A stretch of DNA of 64,000 nucleotides from Rhodospirillales bacterium. Its GTDB lineage: Bacteria > Pseudomonadota > Alphaproteobacteria > Micavibrionales > Micavibrionaceae. Position numbers and translations under genes: made by a program. The stretch is taken from positions 992,001 through 1,056,000 of the forward strand of contig JACKJA010000002.1 in NCBI GenBank assembly GCA_020638175.1. The letters are read 5' to 3'. The notes beneath the pieces are model-generated. The model did not search any database. It saw nothing but the letters and a program-made list of their open reading frames with translations, and had not been told where the DNA came from. Each line of letters starts with the position of its first letter. The stretch's first letter is position 1. Below are positions 7,644 through 16,511 of the stretch, in pieces.

Positions 7644-9122
7644 ATGACCCGAAATTCACCGGACCTTGCCGATTTCAAACTGTTCCTCGTGCTGTGGAAT
7701 CAGCGGCAAGGCATGACCACGCCGTCCGTGCATTTCCGCATGGCGGACTGGCTGCAATATTCATGGAAGCGCAAGGAAACACGACTGTTGCTGCAGGCGT
7801 TCCGGTCCTGCGGCAAGAGTACCGTCATCGGGCTGTTTGCGGCGTGGCTGCTTTACACCGATCCGGCTTTGCGGATTCTGGTGCTCTCGGCGGACGAGGC
7901 GCTGGCCCGCAAGATGGTACGGAATGTCCGCCGGATCGTTGAGCGCCATCCGCTGACTGCTCGCCTGCGCCCGGATCGGGCCGACCAGTGGGCCGCCGAC
8001 CGTTTTACCGTTCGCCGCGATGTAGAGCTGCGCGATCCGTCCATGCTGGCGCGGGGCATCAGCGCCAATATCACCGGTTCCCGCGCCGACGTGATTATTT
8101 GCGATGATGTCGAAGTGCCCAATAGCTGTGATACCGCGGATAAACGCCGCGCGCTGCGGGAGCGCCTGACGGAGAGCGAGTTTATCCTCGTCCCCGGCGG
8201 CACCCAGCTTTATATCGGCACGCCGCATACCTATTACACGATTTATGCCGCCCGTCCCCGTCCCGAAATCGGCGAGCGGGAGGCGTTTTTGGAAGGATTC
8301 AAAACACTGAAAATCCCGGTGTTGGACGAAAACGGCGAAAGCGTCTGGCCGGAACGCTTTACCCTCGACGATATCGCCCGGATGAAACGTAGCGCCGGCC
8401 CGAACCGTTTTGCCAGCCAGATGATGCTCCAGCCCGTCAATATTGCCGAAGGGCGGCTCGACCCGGCTTTGCTGCGGCGTTATGACGATGAGCTGGTCTA
8501 TCAAAAAGAACTGCGAACCCTTTGGATAAGCGATAAAAAAATAATCTCATGCAGCGCATGGTGGGATCCGGCGTTCGGCGGCGCGTGGGGCGACGGCAGT
8601 GTTCTGGCAGTGGTGTTTACTGACGAGAGCGGCGATTACCGGCTGCATAAGGTGGCTTACGTCAAGGCCGACGGGCAGGGCGATGAAGCCACATCCCAGT
8701 GCCGCCAGATTGTCCGGATAGCCAAAGCGCTTTATTTACCCTCTATCGCTCTGGAAACCAACGGCATCGGTAAATTCCTGCCTGCGATTTTGCGCCGGGA
8801 ACTGGCGCGCGCGCGGGTGCCGTGTGCGGTGATCGAGAAAACATCGTCCCGCAGCAAAGACATGCGCATTCTGGAGGCGTTTGACGCCGTGCTGGCCGCC
8901 CGTGCCCTGCATGTGCATGAGGACATTTATCAAACCCGCTTCATCACCGAAATGCAGGAATGGAAGCCCGGTAAATCCTCCGGGCATGATGACGGGCTGG
9001 ATGCCGTGGCCGGAGCGCTGTCTCTGGAACCTGTGCGCATCGGCGGTGGCCGCGTTACAGGGGCGCCGGGCTGGCGGGGCGGGGCATCCGTTCACGAAGC
9101 AGATACAACATTCGAGGTTTAA
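7644..9122 (+). CDS. Phage terminase large subunit (T7 gp19-like)
   Basis: This is the DNA-packaging motor ATPase and nuclease, 492 residues from ATG 7644 (AAAGGAAA ribosome binding site). The ATPase half has a P-loop-like LQAFRSCGKST at residues 50-60, the RG-G-GKS form seen in T7-type terminases, and a Walker B DVIICDDVE at 149-157. The C-terminal nuclease half shows WWDPAFGG (Asp308), ALETNGIG (Glu371) and HDDGLDA (Asp449, Asp450, Asp453) as probable metal ligands. The gene looks intact and full length. No portal or capsid gene lies beside it, which is unusual for a functional prophage. It is followed after 3 bases by the membrane coiled-coil gene. Confidence 0.85.
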   Translation: MTRNSPDLADFKLFLVLWNQRQGMTTPSVHFRMADWLQYSWKRKETRLLLQAFRSCGKSTVIGLFAAWLLYTDPALRILVLSADEALARKMVRNVRRIVERHPLTARLRPDRADQWAADRFTVRRDVELRDPSMLARGISANITGSRADVIICDDVEVPNSCDTADKRRALRERLTESEFILVPGGTQLYIGTPHTYYTIYAARPRPEIGEREAFLEGFKTLKIPVLDENGESVWPERFTLDDIARMKRSAGPNRFASQMMLQPVNIAEGRLDPALLRRYDDELVYQKELRTLWISDKKIISCSAWWDPAFGGAWGDGSVLAVVFTDESGDYRLHKVAYVKADGQGDEATSQCRQIVRIAKALYLPSIALETNGIGKFLPAILRRELARARVPCAVIEKTSSRSKDMRILEAFDAVLAARALHVHEDIYQTRFITEMQEWKPGKSSGHDDGLDAVAGALSLEPVRIGGGRVTGAPGWRGGASVHEADTTFEV

Positions 9123-9452
9123 ATGTCTTTCTTCTCCCAAGATTTTCTCTGGTGGGTGACCGCCATTGATTTGCCGGCGCTGGCCGGACTGTTCTGGTTG
9201 ATCTGGCGCACACGGCGCGAACATGAGCTGGCTCTCGGCCATATGCGCGAAGTCATTGATGCCCGCAATTCCCAGATGCGCGAGGCTTTGAGCGCTTTCA
9301 AGCTCGAAGTCGCCAAATCCTACGCCTCGATTGGCGACATGAAGGAGCTGGAATCGCGTCTGGTCGACCATTTGCTGCGTATCGAGGCCAAGCTCGACAA
9401 AACCGCCATGAAAACCGAAGCCCTGCGCGCCGGTTTGTCCCTCAACGAATAA
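9123..9452 (+). CDS. Membrane-anchored coiled-coil protein (spanin- or holin-accessory-like)
   Basis: The 109-residue protein has one N-terminal membrane segment (about residues 8-28, WWVTAIDLPALAGLFWLIW). A long charged helix with heptad character follows (residues 30-100, REHELALGHMREVIDARN and RLVDHLLRIEAKLDKT). N-in with a periplasmic coiled coil is the layout of Rz-type inner-membrane spanins, but no family match can be claimed. The start lies immediately after the terminase stop, and the SleB-type hydrolase follows after 9 bases, so these genes are probably co-transcribed. Confidence 0.6.
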   Translation: MSFFSQDFLWWVTAIDLPALAGLFWLIWRTRREHELALGHMREVIDARNSQMREALSAFKLEVAKSYASIGDMKELESRLVDHLLRIEAKLDKTAMKTEALRAGLSLNE

Positions 9453-9461
9453 GGAGTTCCC

Positions 9462-9941
9462 ATGAAACGATTGATCCCCGATATAGCAAAAGCCAATCCT
9501 AAATTCTCCTCGCTGGCCCATAGCCGCGATCAGGAAATCGACACGCTCGCCCGGACGATCTGGGGTGAGGCGCGGGGTGAGGGCAGTGCCGGGATGGAGG
9601 CTGTCGCCGCCGTTATCATGAACCGGGTCAAAGTGGCCGAAAGCAAAGGCAGTTACTGGTGGGGTAACACCGTTATCGGCGTTTGCCGCAAGCCGTGGCA
9701 GTTCTCATGCTGGAATGCCAGCGACCCCAACCGGGAACGGCTGATCGCCGTCGATGAAAAAGATTTGTATTTCGCTACCGCCTTGCGCATTGCCCGCCGC
9801 GCGGTTTATGGCGTTTTGCCCGATCCGACCGGCGGCGCCACCCATTACCATGCCGCCGGGCTGTCGCCGTCATGGATCAAGGGCCAAAGGCCATCGGGCG
9901 TCATTGGCCGCCATATCTTTTATCAACTCGTGGAGGTGTAA
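9462..9941 (+). CDS. Cell-wall hydrolase, SleB/CwlJ type
   Basis: This 159-residue protein belongs to the Hydrolase_2 (SleB) family of peptidoglycan amidases/transglycosylases, often used as phage endolysins in alphaproteobacteria. The hallmark TIWGEARGEG (Glu36) is followed by MEAVAAVIMNRV, the WQFSCWN segment and the C-terminal DPTGGATHYHA. It has an AAGGAG ribosome binding site and no signal peptide, so it would need the adjacent holin to reach the wall. It lies between the coiled-coil membrane gene and the holin in an evident lysis cassette. Confidence 0.85.
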   Translation: MKRLIPDIAKANPKFSSLAHSRDQEIDTLARTIWGEARGEGSAGMEAVAAVIMNRVKVAESKGSYWWGNTVIGVCRKPWQFSCWNASDPNRERLIAVDEKDLYFATALRIARRAVYGVLPDPTGGATHYHAAGLSPSWIKGQRPSGVIGRHIFYQLVEV

Positions 9942-9943
9942 TT

Positions 9944-10432
9944 ATGCTGCCTGCAATACTGGCCAAAATCGGCCTGCCTGTTCTGGTGTCTGTTTTGTCG
10001 GATTCCCTGAAAAAACTGGACCATCCCGCCGCCAAAACGGCGTCCGATGCCCTCGATACCCTCGATAGCGCCCTGGCAAAGGGGGAGGTTAACGGGGAAC
10101 AAATCGAGGAAGCTAACCGCCACGCCGAAAAAATGGCTGAGATTGCGATTCGGGAACGCGGCGCAATCCTTTCGGAAATAAACCAAAGTTTACGGACGGA
10201 AGCCGCATCCGAAGACCCCTATGTCCGCCGCATGCGCCCGACCTTTGGTTATTTGATGGCGTTTACATGGGCGGCCCAGATGGGGGCGTTGGCCTGGATT
10301 ATGGTGTTTCGTACAGCGGAATCGCATCTGGTGATCGAATCCATGGAATCGCTGGGGATGATCTGGACCGTTGGCCTCTCTGTCCTTGGTATCTACGTCT
10401 ACAAACGCAGCGAGGACAAAAAGCTGTCCTAG
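9944..10432 (+). CDS. Holin, 3TM family
   Basis: The protein is 162 residues from ATG 9944, five bases after a GGAGGTG ribosome binding site. It has an N-terminal hydrophobic segment (LPAILAKIGLPVLVSVLSDSL), a charged helical middle with GEVNGEQIEEANRHAEKMAEI, then PYVRRMRPTFGYLMAFTWAAQM and two C-terminal membrane segments ending ILGIYVYKRSEDKK. This matches the GTA-type 3TM holins, which let endolysin reach the wall. Its last four bases overlap the convergent nhaD stop. Confidence 0.8.
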   Translation: MLPAILAKIGLPVLVSVLSDSLKKLDHPAAKTASDALDTLDSALAKGEVNGEQIEEANRHAEKMAEIAIRERGAILSEINQSLRTEAASEDPYVRRMRPTFGYLMAFTWAAQMGALAWIMVFRTAESHLVIESMESLGMIWTVGLSVLGIYVYKRSEDKKLS

Positions 10433-11868
10433 GGCGCGGGCACTTCGGGGATGACAACCGGATCAATCATATGACCGTTAATCAGGAAGTGCGCTCCGAT
10501 CGCAGCCGCATAGCCGATGATGATGACCGGCGTCCATTTCAGGTGCGACATGAAGGTATACTGGCCTTTGGCCACGCCCATCAGCGCCACGCCCGCCGCC
10601 GATCCGACCGACAGCATCGACCCGCCGACCCCTGCGGTCAGGGTAATCAGCAGCCATTGGAAATGGCTCATGTCCGGACTCATGCTCAATATCGCAAACA
10701 TAACCGGAATGTTGTCGATAATGGCGGAGGCAAAGCCCATGGCGATGTTTGTGATGCTGGCGCCCCAGCCGTCATACATCGTCGTGGAAGCCACCTCCAG
10801 ATACCCGAGGAATGTCAGGCCGCCCACGCTGAAAATTACGCCGAAGAAGAAAAACAGCGTGTCCCATTCCGCGGTTGCGATATTGTCGAAAATGTCGAAA
10901 TCAGCATCGCGTGTTGTGCCGAATTGGCGGATCACATAAGCCGCGACCATCAGGAAAGACAGGCCCGTCATCATCCCCAGAAACGGTGGCAGGCCCAAAA
11001 ACTGTTCAAAACTGATTGCCATGGCGATGGTCAGGAACCCCAGAAGGATAATGGTTTTTGCCCCGCGTTTCATGGGAATGCGCTCTTTCATGGCCCAGGG
11101 CATGCCGTCCGGAATGAAAAAATGCATGATCGTCGCCGGAACAAGGAAACAGATCAGCGACGGAAAGAACAGGGCGAAAAATTCGAAGAATTCAACATGG
11201 CCGGACTGCCAGACCATCAGGGTCGTGATGTCACCAAACGGTGAGAAGGCCCCGCCGGCATTGGCGGCATTGACGATGTTGATACAGGCGATGCCCACGA
11301 ATTTCGGATCGTTGGCACCGACGGCCATCACAACCGCGCCCAGCACCAGCGCCGTCGTCAGGTTATCGGCAATCGGCGACAGGCAGAACGCCAGGACACC
11401 GGTGATCCAGAAAAGCTGCTTGATGCTGAATCCCGCCCGGACAAGCGTCCCCCGCAAGGATGCGAAAACGTTACGCTCTTCCAGGGAGCTGATATAGGTC
11501 ATCGCCGCCAGAAGGAAGAGAAGCAGTGAGGCATATTCCTCCAGTCCGTGGAATACCGCGCTGCGCAAGGTGTGGTGATCGACGCCGTAATCCGGCGCGA
11601 CAATCGCGATAATCACCCAGATCAGGCCCGCCCCCAGCATGACAGGCTTTGATTTCTTCAGGTGCGTGCGTTCCTCCAGCAAAACTGCGACATAGGACAG
11701 AACGAAAATCACAAGGCAGGCAATCGCCGCCGGGTGTGAAAGCGCAATGTCAAAGCCGTATGCGGCGGCCCCTTCTTCCCCGTCTCCATGCGCGTTTTCG
11801 GCGGCAAGAGCCAGATCGGGAATGAGGGCGATGAAAAAAACCGTAAGAAAAGCAAAAAGTCGGGGCAT
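10429..11868 (-). CDS. nhaD: Na+/H+ antiporter, NhaD family
   Basis: This inner-membrane sodium/proton antiporter has 479 residues from ATG 11868. That start gives an N-terminal signal-like segment (MPRLFAFLTVFFIALIPDLALA), as is usual in NhaD, whereas the longer frame from 12033 adds an implausible basic leader. Family signatures include SPIADNLTTALVLGAVVMAVG, NAANAGGAFSPFGDITTLMVW, a WDTLFFFFGVIFSVGGL segment and IIDNIPVMFAILSM near the end. About a dozen membrane helices are expected. It is divergent from icd (165-base gap) and its 3' end overlaps the holin by four bases, marking the right border of the phage-like region. No regulatory site is recognised. Confidence 0.88.
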   Translation of the reverse strand: MPRLFAFLTVFFIALIPDLALAAENAHGDGEEGAAAYGFDIALSHPAAIACLVIFVLSYVAVLLEERTHLKKSKPVMLGAGLIWVIIAIVAPDYGVDHHTLRSAVFHGLEEYASLLLFLLAAMTYISSLEERNVFASLRGTLVRAGFSIKQLFWITGVLAFCLSPIADNLTTALVLGAVVMAVGANDPKFVGIACINIVNAANAGGAFSPFGDITTLMVWQSGHVEFFEFFALFFPSLICFLVPATIMHFFIPDGMPWAMKERIPMKRGAKTIILLGFLTIAMAISFEQFLGLPPFLGMMTGLSFLMVAAYVIRQFGTTRDADFDIFDNIATAEWDTLFFFFGVIFSVGGLTFLGYLEVASTTMYDGWGASITNIAMGFASAIIDNIPVMFAILSMSPDMSHFQWLLITLTAGVGGSMLSVGSAAGVALMGVAKGQYTFMSHLKWTPVIIIGYAAAIGAHFLINGHMIDPVVIPEVPAP

Positions 11869-12033
11869 GAAACGCTCGCTTGGGAAGATGAACCAGAACC
11901 CCCTGATTTTCGCGGGAATAAAGGGGGAAGTCAATACAAGCTTGTGCCTTATCGTATTCCCTCTGGCTGCCGTCGCTAAAATAGGATATTCTTTTCGCCT
12001 GTCAGTTCTGACATTCATGAAGGGGATTTTCAC

Positions 12034-13482
12034 ATGAGCAAAAACACACCAATCACGGTTGCACGTGGTGACGGCATCGGTCCCGAAATAATGGACGCAA
12101 CGTTGCGTATTCTTGAAAAAGCAGGGGCCAGACTGGATATCGAAGAAATCGAGATCGGTAAAGCGGTCTATGATAGCGGCGTGAAAAACGGGATTGCGGA
12201 TTCGTCATGGGACTCCCTGCGCCGGACGAAAGTGTTTTTGAAAGCCCCGATTACAACGCCGCAGGGCGGCGGGTTTAAATCGCTCAACGTGACGATTCGG
12301 AAAAGCCTGGGGCTGTTTGCCAATGTGCGCCCTTGCGTGTCTTACGCCCCCTATGTTGAAACCAACCATCCGAACATGGATCTGGTGATTATCCGGGAAA
12401 ACGAAGAGGACCTTTACGGCGGGATCGAATACCGCCAGTCGCAGGACGTCATGGCCTCACTGAAAATTATCTCCCGGCCGGGCACCGAGCGCATCGTGCG
12501 CTATGCTTTTGAATATGCCCGTGCCAATGGCCGGAAAAAAGTCACCTGCATGACCAAGGATAACATCATGAAACTGGCCGACGGCCTGTTCCACAAGGTG
12601 TTCGACGAAATCGGTCAGGAATATCCGGATATCGAACAAAACCACATGATTATTGATATCGGCACGGCCAAGGTCGCCGCCGCGCCGCATTTGTTTGACG
12701 TGATTGTTTTGCCGAACCTGTACGGGGATATTCTGTCGGACGTGGCGGCGGAAGTGACGGGCTCTGTGGGGCTTGGCGGTTCAAGCAATGTCGGGCTGGA
12801 TTTTGCGATGTTCGAAGCCGTGCATGGCTCCGCCCCCGATATCGCCGGGCAGGGGATCGGAAACCCGTCGGGCTTGCTGCTCGGCGCGGTGATGATGCTG
12901 GTCCATATCGGGCAGGGCGACGTGGCCGCGAAAATCCACAATGCGTGGCTGAAAACGATCGAGGACGGTATCCACACCGGTGATATTTACCGCTCCAAAA
13001 CCAGCATGGAAAAGGTCGGAACGAAAGATTTCGCCGATGCCGTGATTGCGCGGCTGGGGCAAGTGCCCGATAAATTCAAAGTGGTTGATTATTCCGGCAC
13101 GCCGTCCGGCGGAATGAAAATGCCGCCGCTAAAAGCCTCCAAACCGGAGAAAAAAGTCCGCGTCGGGGTTGATATCGGTATTAACTGGGCCGGCAGCGCC
13201 GATGAACTGGCCGCCGCGATCAAGGCCTGCGTCGAAGGACATCTGGACCTGCAGATGATCTCCAACCGCGGCACGAAAGTCTGGCCGGAAGGGAAAAAAG
13301 AAACCTTCTGTGCCGATAACTGGCGCCTGCGGTTTATGCGCACGGATGAAAACGAAGTCAAAACGTCGGAGGTTATTGCCCTGATGCACCGCATGAACGA
13401 AGCCGACCTGAATTTCACCAAATCCGTGATGCTCTGCACCTATGACGGCGTGCCCGGCTTCACGGTCGCGCAAGGGGAATAA
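12034..13482 (+). CDS. icd: Isocitrate dehydrogenase, long (Rickettsia/Thermus) type
   Basis: The enzyme decarboxylates isocitrate to 2-oxoglutarate in the TCA cycle. The first ~335 residues are the beta-decarboxylating dehydrogenase fold: VARGDGIGPEIMD, substrate-binding SLNVTIRKSLGLFANVRP, the IRENEEDLYGGIEY loop, the Asp-rich DVIVLPNLYGDILSD and the FEAVHGSAPDIAGQ cofactor region. A C-terminal extension of about 130 residues (from KVRVGVDIGINWAGSADEL) is the kind found in the ~480-residue Rickettsia and Thermus enzymes. Cofactor choice is not decided here. acnA, the enzyme that supplies isocitrate, is 4.3 kb downstream on the same strand, but not in an operon. Confidence 0.88.
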   Translation: MSKNTPITVARGDGIGPEIMDATLRILEKAGARLDIEEIEIGKAVYDSGVKNGIADSSWDSLRRTKVFLKAPITTPQGGGFKSLNVTIRKSLGLFANVRPCVSYAPYVETNHPNMDLVIIRENEEDLYGGIEYRQSQDVMASLKIISRPGTERIVRYAFEYARANGRKKVTCMTKDNIMKLADGLFHKVFDEIGQEYPDIEQNHMIIDIGTAKVAAAPHLFDVIVLPNLYGDILSDVAAEVTGSVGLGGSSNVGLDFAMFEAVHGSAPDIAGQGIGNPSGLLLGAVMMLVHIGQGDVAAKIHNAWLKTIEDGIHTGDIYRSKTSMEKVGTKDFADAVIARLGQVPDKFKVVDYSGTPSGGMKMPPLKASKPEKKVRVGVDIGINWAGSADELAAAIKACVEGHLDLQMISNRGTKVWPEGKKETFCADNWRLRFMRTDENEVKTSEVIALMHRMNEADLNFTKSVMLCTYDGVPGFTVAQGE

Positions 13483-13485
13483 CGT

Positions 13486-14427
13486 TTATGCGGCCAGTTC
13501 AAGAACGTTCTGGCTGATCTGATGGCTGGCGCGGCAGGCCAGCCGTTCGTGAAACTGGCTCTGATAGAGCTTCAGCCAAATCGTCGAGTAGGGAATATAG
13601 CCTTGCTGCGTTTCCAGAGCCCGCAAAATCCGGGCGTCGTTATATAACGGATCGCCGGCTTTGATCTCTCCTTTTTTGAACGCAGTCGATAACTCGAACA
13701 GCAAGGCGTGCGTGACCTCCAGAAGAGGTGTTTCATACAGGGCGCGCGTGTCGGGCCGCCGGCACGACACGTTTTTCCTGTTATGCAGGATCGTTTGCGA
13801 TTCATCGTAAGAATTGGAGATAAAGGCGCTGGCGCCGTGCAGGATCAACCCGCATTCCTTGTAACGCTCATCAACCCAGTCGTCATCGTCGTTCTCACCC
13901 CTTTTGAAGCTAGCAGGTGCGGGAATGGCCGTTGTAAATTTATAGGCCAGGGAAAGCGGTGCAATCTTGTCCCCCCGGTTAGCTTCGTGGTAAAGGTGCG
14001 CTGTTCCGGACAAAGCCGCTTTTCGCTCGTCAACCGTCATGCGGTTGCACTCCTTGAATATCCGCAGTAACGGGCGGTGACGGGGCTTTTGGAGCGCGGA
14101 AAGGAATTTTTGCTCCCTGTCTTCCAGCGCCTCGATCAGGGCATCGGACGGTTCATGACAATGGGTCAACATCCACAACAGGGAAAACACCCGGACGGGA
14201 TTGGGCTGGTCGCAGGAATTATACATATCTTTTTCCGTGCGCCGCCGTGCGGTTTTTAAAAGCTCTTTCGAGGTCCGGGCAATCAAAAACGCCCAGTCAT
14301 CATGCGGCAGCATCGCCAGATCCCCCTTGTCATAGGGCGGGGGATTGTACTCATCGTCTGATCGCAGCCAGAAATTAAGCTGTGACAAGAAGCCGCTATC
14401 CTGTGTCAGTATCGCCATAAGCGCCAT
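13486..14427 (-). CDS. Hypothetical protein, 313 residues
   Basis: I do not recognise this soluble protein. It has an acidic stretch NDDDDWVDERYKE in the middle, mixed alpha-helical segments (FSLLWMLTHCHEPSDALIEALEDREQ), and ends ACRASHQISQNVLELAA. No signal peptide or membrane helix is seen. The ATG at 14427 is followed by a second in-frame ATG at 14418, and neither has a good ribosome binding site. It is convergent with icd, ending 3 bases after it, and lies downstream of folD on the same strand with a 55-base gap, so it may be read through from folD. Confidence 0.6.
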   Translation of the reverse strand: MALMAILTQDSGFLSQLNFWLRSDDEYNPPPYDKGDLAMLPHDDWAFLIARTSKELLKTARRRTEKDMYNSCDQPNPVRVFSLLWMLTHCHEPSDALIEALEDREQKFLSALQKPRHRPLLRIFKECNRMTVDERKAALSGTAHLYHEANRGDKIAPLSLAYKFTTAIPAPASFKRGENDDDDWVDERYKECGLILHGASAFISNSYDESQTILHNRKNVSCRRPDTRALYETPLLEVTHALLFELSTAFKKGEIKAGDPLYNDARILRALETQQGYIPYSTIWLKLYQSQFHERLACRASHQISQNVLELAA

Positions 14428-14482
14428 CGTTTTTTCATAAAGATTGGCGAGCTTATCCGGTTTTGAGAATGATTGTCAAATA

Positions 14483-15346
14483 TTATGGAATTTTAGAGGG
14501 GGAGGCTGCTTTCACCGTATTGCCCATCAGGCAGGCAATCGTCATCGGGCCGACGCCGCCGGGCACCGGGGTAATCGCGCCCGCGATCCGCACCGCTTCA
14601 TCGAAATTCACATCGCCGACCAGCTTGCCGGTATCAAGGCGGTTAATCCCGACATCAATCACAATCGCGCCGGGGTTGATCCATCCGCCCTCGACCATCT
14701 GCGGCCGTCCAACAGCAGCGACAAGAATATCGGCGCTGGCACACAGTTCCGGCAAATTCCGGGTCCGCGAATGCGCGGTGGTCACGGTGCAGTTCTCCCG
14801 CAGGAGAAGCTGCGCCATCGGCTTGCCGAACAGGTTCGACCGGCCAATCACCACGGCATGCAACCCGCTCAGATCCTTCTGTACTTCCTTAATCAGGATC
14901 AGGCTTCCTTGCGGCGTGCAGGGCACCAGCCCGTCCTCAATCCCCAAAATCAGCTTTCCCGCGTTCACGGTCGTCAGGCCGTCGACATCCTTTTCCGGTG
15001 CGATCATCTGCACCAGCTCTTCCTGAACCCCGGCCAGATGATCGGGCAGGGGCAGTTGCAGCAAAATTCCGTGTACATGCCGGTCATTGTTTAGCGTTAC
15101 GATCACGGCGGCGATATCCTCGAACGTGCTGTCCGCCGGCATTTTGTGCTCGAAGCTCTTGATCCCGGTTTTTTCGCAGGCCGTGATTTTGTTCCTGACA
15201 TAGACCTGCGACGCCGGGTCTTCACCCACCAGAATAACCGCCAGCCCCGGTTCGATCCCTTGCGCCTTCAGTTTTTCAACATCGGCGGCAATCTCCGTGC
15301 GGACGCGGGCGGCAATTTCTTTCCCATCAATAATTGTGGCGGTCAT
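14483..15346 (-). CDS. folD: Methylene-THF dehydrogenase/cyclohydrolase
   Basis: FolD interconverts 5,10-methylene-, methenyl- and 10-formyl-tetrahydrofolate with NADP and feeds purine synthesis (purH is in this window) and PanB. The 287-residue protein has normal length. Active-site pieces are visible: Tyr49 and catalytic Lys53 in QVYVRNKITACEKTGI, Gln97 in GILLQLPLP and Asp120 in PEKDVDGL. The Rossmann segment AVVIGRSNLFGKPMAQLLL and the C-terminal GAITPVPGGVGPMTIACLM are also present. It lies 18 bases downstream of the yggT-family gene and is probably transcribed with it. Confidence 0.94.
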   Translation of the reverse strand: MTATIIDGKEIAARVRTEIAADVEKLKAQGIEPGLAVILVGEDPASQVYVRNKITACEKTGIKSFEHKMPADSTFEDIAAVIVTLNNDRHVHGILLQLPLPDHLAGVQEELVQMIAPEKDVDGLTTVNAGKLILGIEDGLVPCTPQGSLILIKEVQKDLSGLHAVVIGRSNLFGKPMAQLLLRENCTVTTAHSRTRNLPELCASADILVAAVGRPQMVEGGWINPGAIVIDVGINRLDTGKLVGDVNFDEAVRIAGAITPVPGGVGPMTIACLMGNTVKAASPSKIP

Positions 15347-15364
15347 GGTGGCGTCAGGTCTCCA

Positions 15365-15658
15365 TTAAAAGGGGTATATAAAAATACGCATAATCAGATA
15401 CTGCAGGACATAGACGCCGAAAATCACGACAATCGGGGTCAAATCCAGCCCGCCGATCGGGGGGATGTATTTGCGGATCGGTTTGTACACCGGATCGGTC
15501 AGCTTTCCAAGGAGCCGGACGATATTGGCGGCCTGCGGGTTGGACACTTTGATAACCTCAAAAGCGATCAACCAGCTTGTGATAACGCTGGCGATAATAA
15601 TCCAGACGTAAATATCCAGCGCCGTAACTAACAACTGTCCCAAAAAAGCCATGGTCAT
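15365..15658 (-). CDS. YggT family membrane protein
   Basis: The 97-residue inner-membrane protein has two hydrophobic segments (about residues 6-31 and 73-95) flanking the family signature. The signature includes NPQAANIVRLLGKLTDPVYKPIRKYIPPIGGLDLTPI, recognised here by its LTDP, the KPIRK-PP-GG stretch and DLTPI. YggT proteins are of poorly known function, linked to osmotic stress and division. It is the first gene of a short minus-strand set with folD, and is divergent from the HExxH gene at 15760. Confidence 0.88.
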   Translation of the reverse strand: MTMAFLGQLLVTALDIYVWIIIASVITSWLIAFEVIKVSNPQAANIVRLLGKLTDPVYKPIRKYIPPIGGLDLTPIVVIFGVYVLQYLIMRIFIYPF

Positions 15659-15759
15659 TCTCTTTCATAATGATTGAAACGATCAGGCTTCTTGCTAACA
15701 TATTGGAAAGGGGCTGTTAACAAAAAATCTGTTAAAATGGGAATATAACGGGAGGACCG

Positions 15760-16428
15760 ATGTTCGGACTGGATGTGCTTACATTATCATCATTACTGGT
15801 CATGACGGCCGGGGGCGGTGTGCAATGCACGCTTCCCAAGCCGCCGTCGATCACCGTGAACCCGACAACCAATGAAGTCCGGTATAATTTCAAACAGGAC
15901 GCCCAGACACTGGGGAAGAAAAAAAGCGGCACGGTTTCTCCCTATGGGCCGGGACATGATACGACAACCGGTGGCCTGCGGCAGGATCAGCCCGAAACCA
16001 CGCTCCAGGTCCAGTGGGGCGTTGTGAAATATCCCGATCTGGGGGTGGCATGCCTGTATTATGACTCGGTTAAAATCAACATCGAACTGAACCCGACGAT
16101 CTATATCGCCAAAGATTACATCAATCACAAAAAATGCAAGGCGGCGATCCTCGATCACGAACGGGATCACGTCCGGGTCGACCGTAAGGTCGTCAACAAA
16201 TACGCCAAGCAGATTGGTCTGTCCGTTAAAAAAGCCGTGGACGGCATAGGGGTCATCGGGCCAATCAGGGTGGAAGATGTAGAAGCCACCCAGAAACAAC
16301 TGGTCGACCATGTCCGCAACGCGGCAACCGCCCACGATAGGCAGATCAGCGAAGAGATGCAGAGTCTTCAATCACGGGTAGACTCGCTGGAGGAATATCA
16401 GCGGATTTCTGAAATCTGTAATAATTAA
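15760..16428 (+). CDS. Putative HExxH metallopeptidase-like protein A
   Basis: The 222-residue protein has a zincin-like motif HERDHVRVD (His133, Glu134, His137, Asp141) in a helix after two cysteines (Cys98 and Cys126). The N-terminus has a short hydrophobic stretch (LTLSSLLVMTAGGG), probably an export signal, and the C-terminus is a charged coiled coil (SEEMQSLQSRVDSLEEY). It is a paralogue of the next gene: both share a NP-IYIAKDY/EPSVYVAQEY strand, the cysteine pair and HExxHxxxD. The motif resembles the HExxH of DUF922-type secreted proteins, but no family can be fixed. GGGAGG ribosome binding site. Protease activity is inference. Confidence 0.65.
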   Translation: MFGLDVLTLSSLLVMTAGGGVQCTLPKPPSITVNPTTNEVRYNFKQDAQTLGKKKSGTVSPYGPGHDTTTGGLRQDQPETTLQVQWGVVKYPDLGVACLYYDSVKINIELNPTIYIAKDYINHKKCKAAILDHERDHVRVDRKVVNKYAKQIGLSVKKAVDGIGVIGPIRVEDVEATQKQLVDHVRNAATAHDRQISEEMQSLQSRVDSLEEYQRISEICNN

Positions 16429-16511
16429 CCCGTTCCTTTTTATTAAATTTTACATAGAAGCGAAGGGTGTGCTAGGGTCCGCCCGTTTAAAGCAATGAAC
16501 GGATACCGGAC

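Noticed and set aside
7761..8504. 247-codon minus-strand frame
   Set aside because: Antisense to the terminase, which has clear ATPase and nuclease motifs.
10267..11244. 325-codon plus-strand frame
   Set aside because: Antisense to nhaD and overlapping the holin in another frame. It is His/Arg/Gln-rich, a typical shadow composition.
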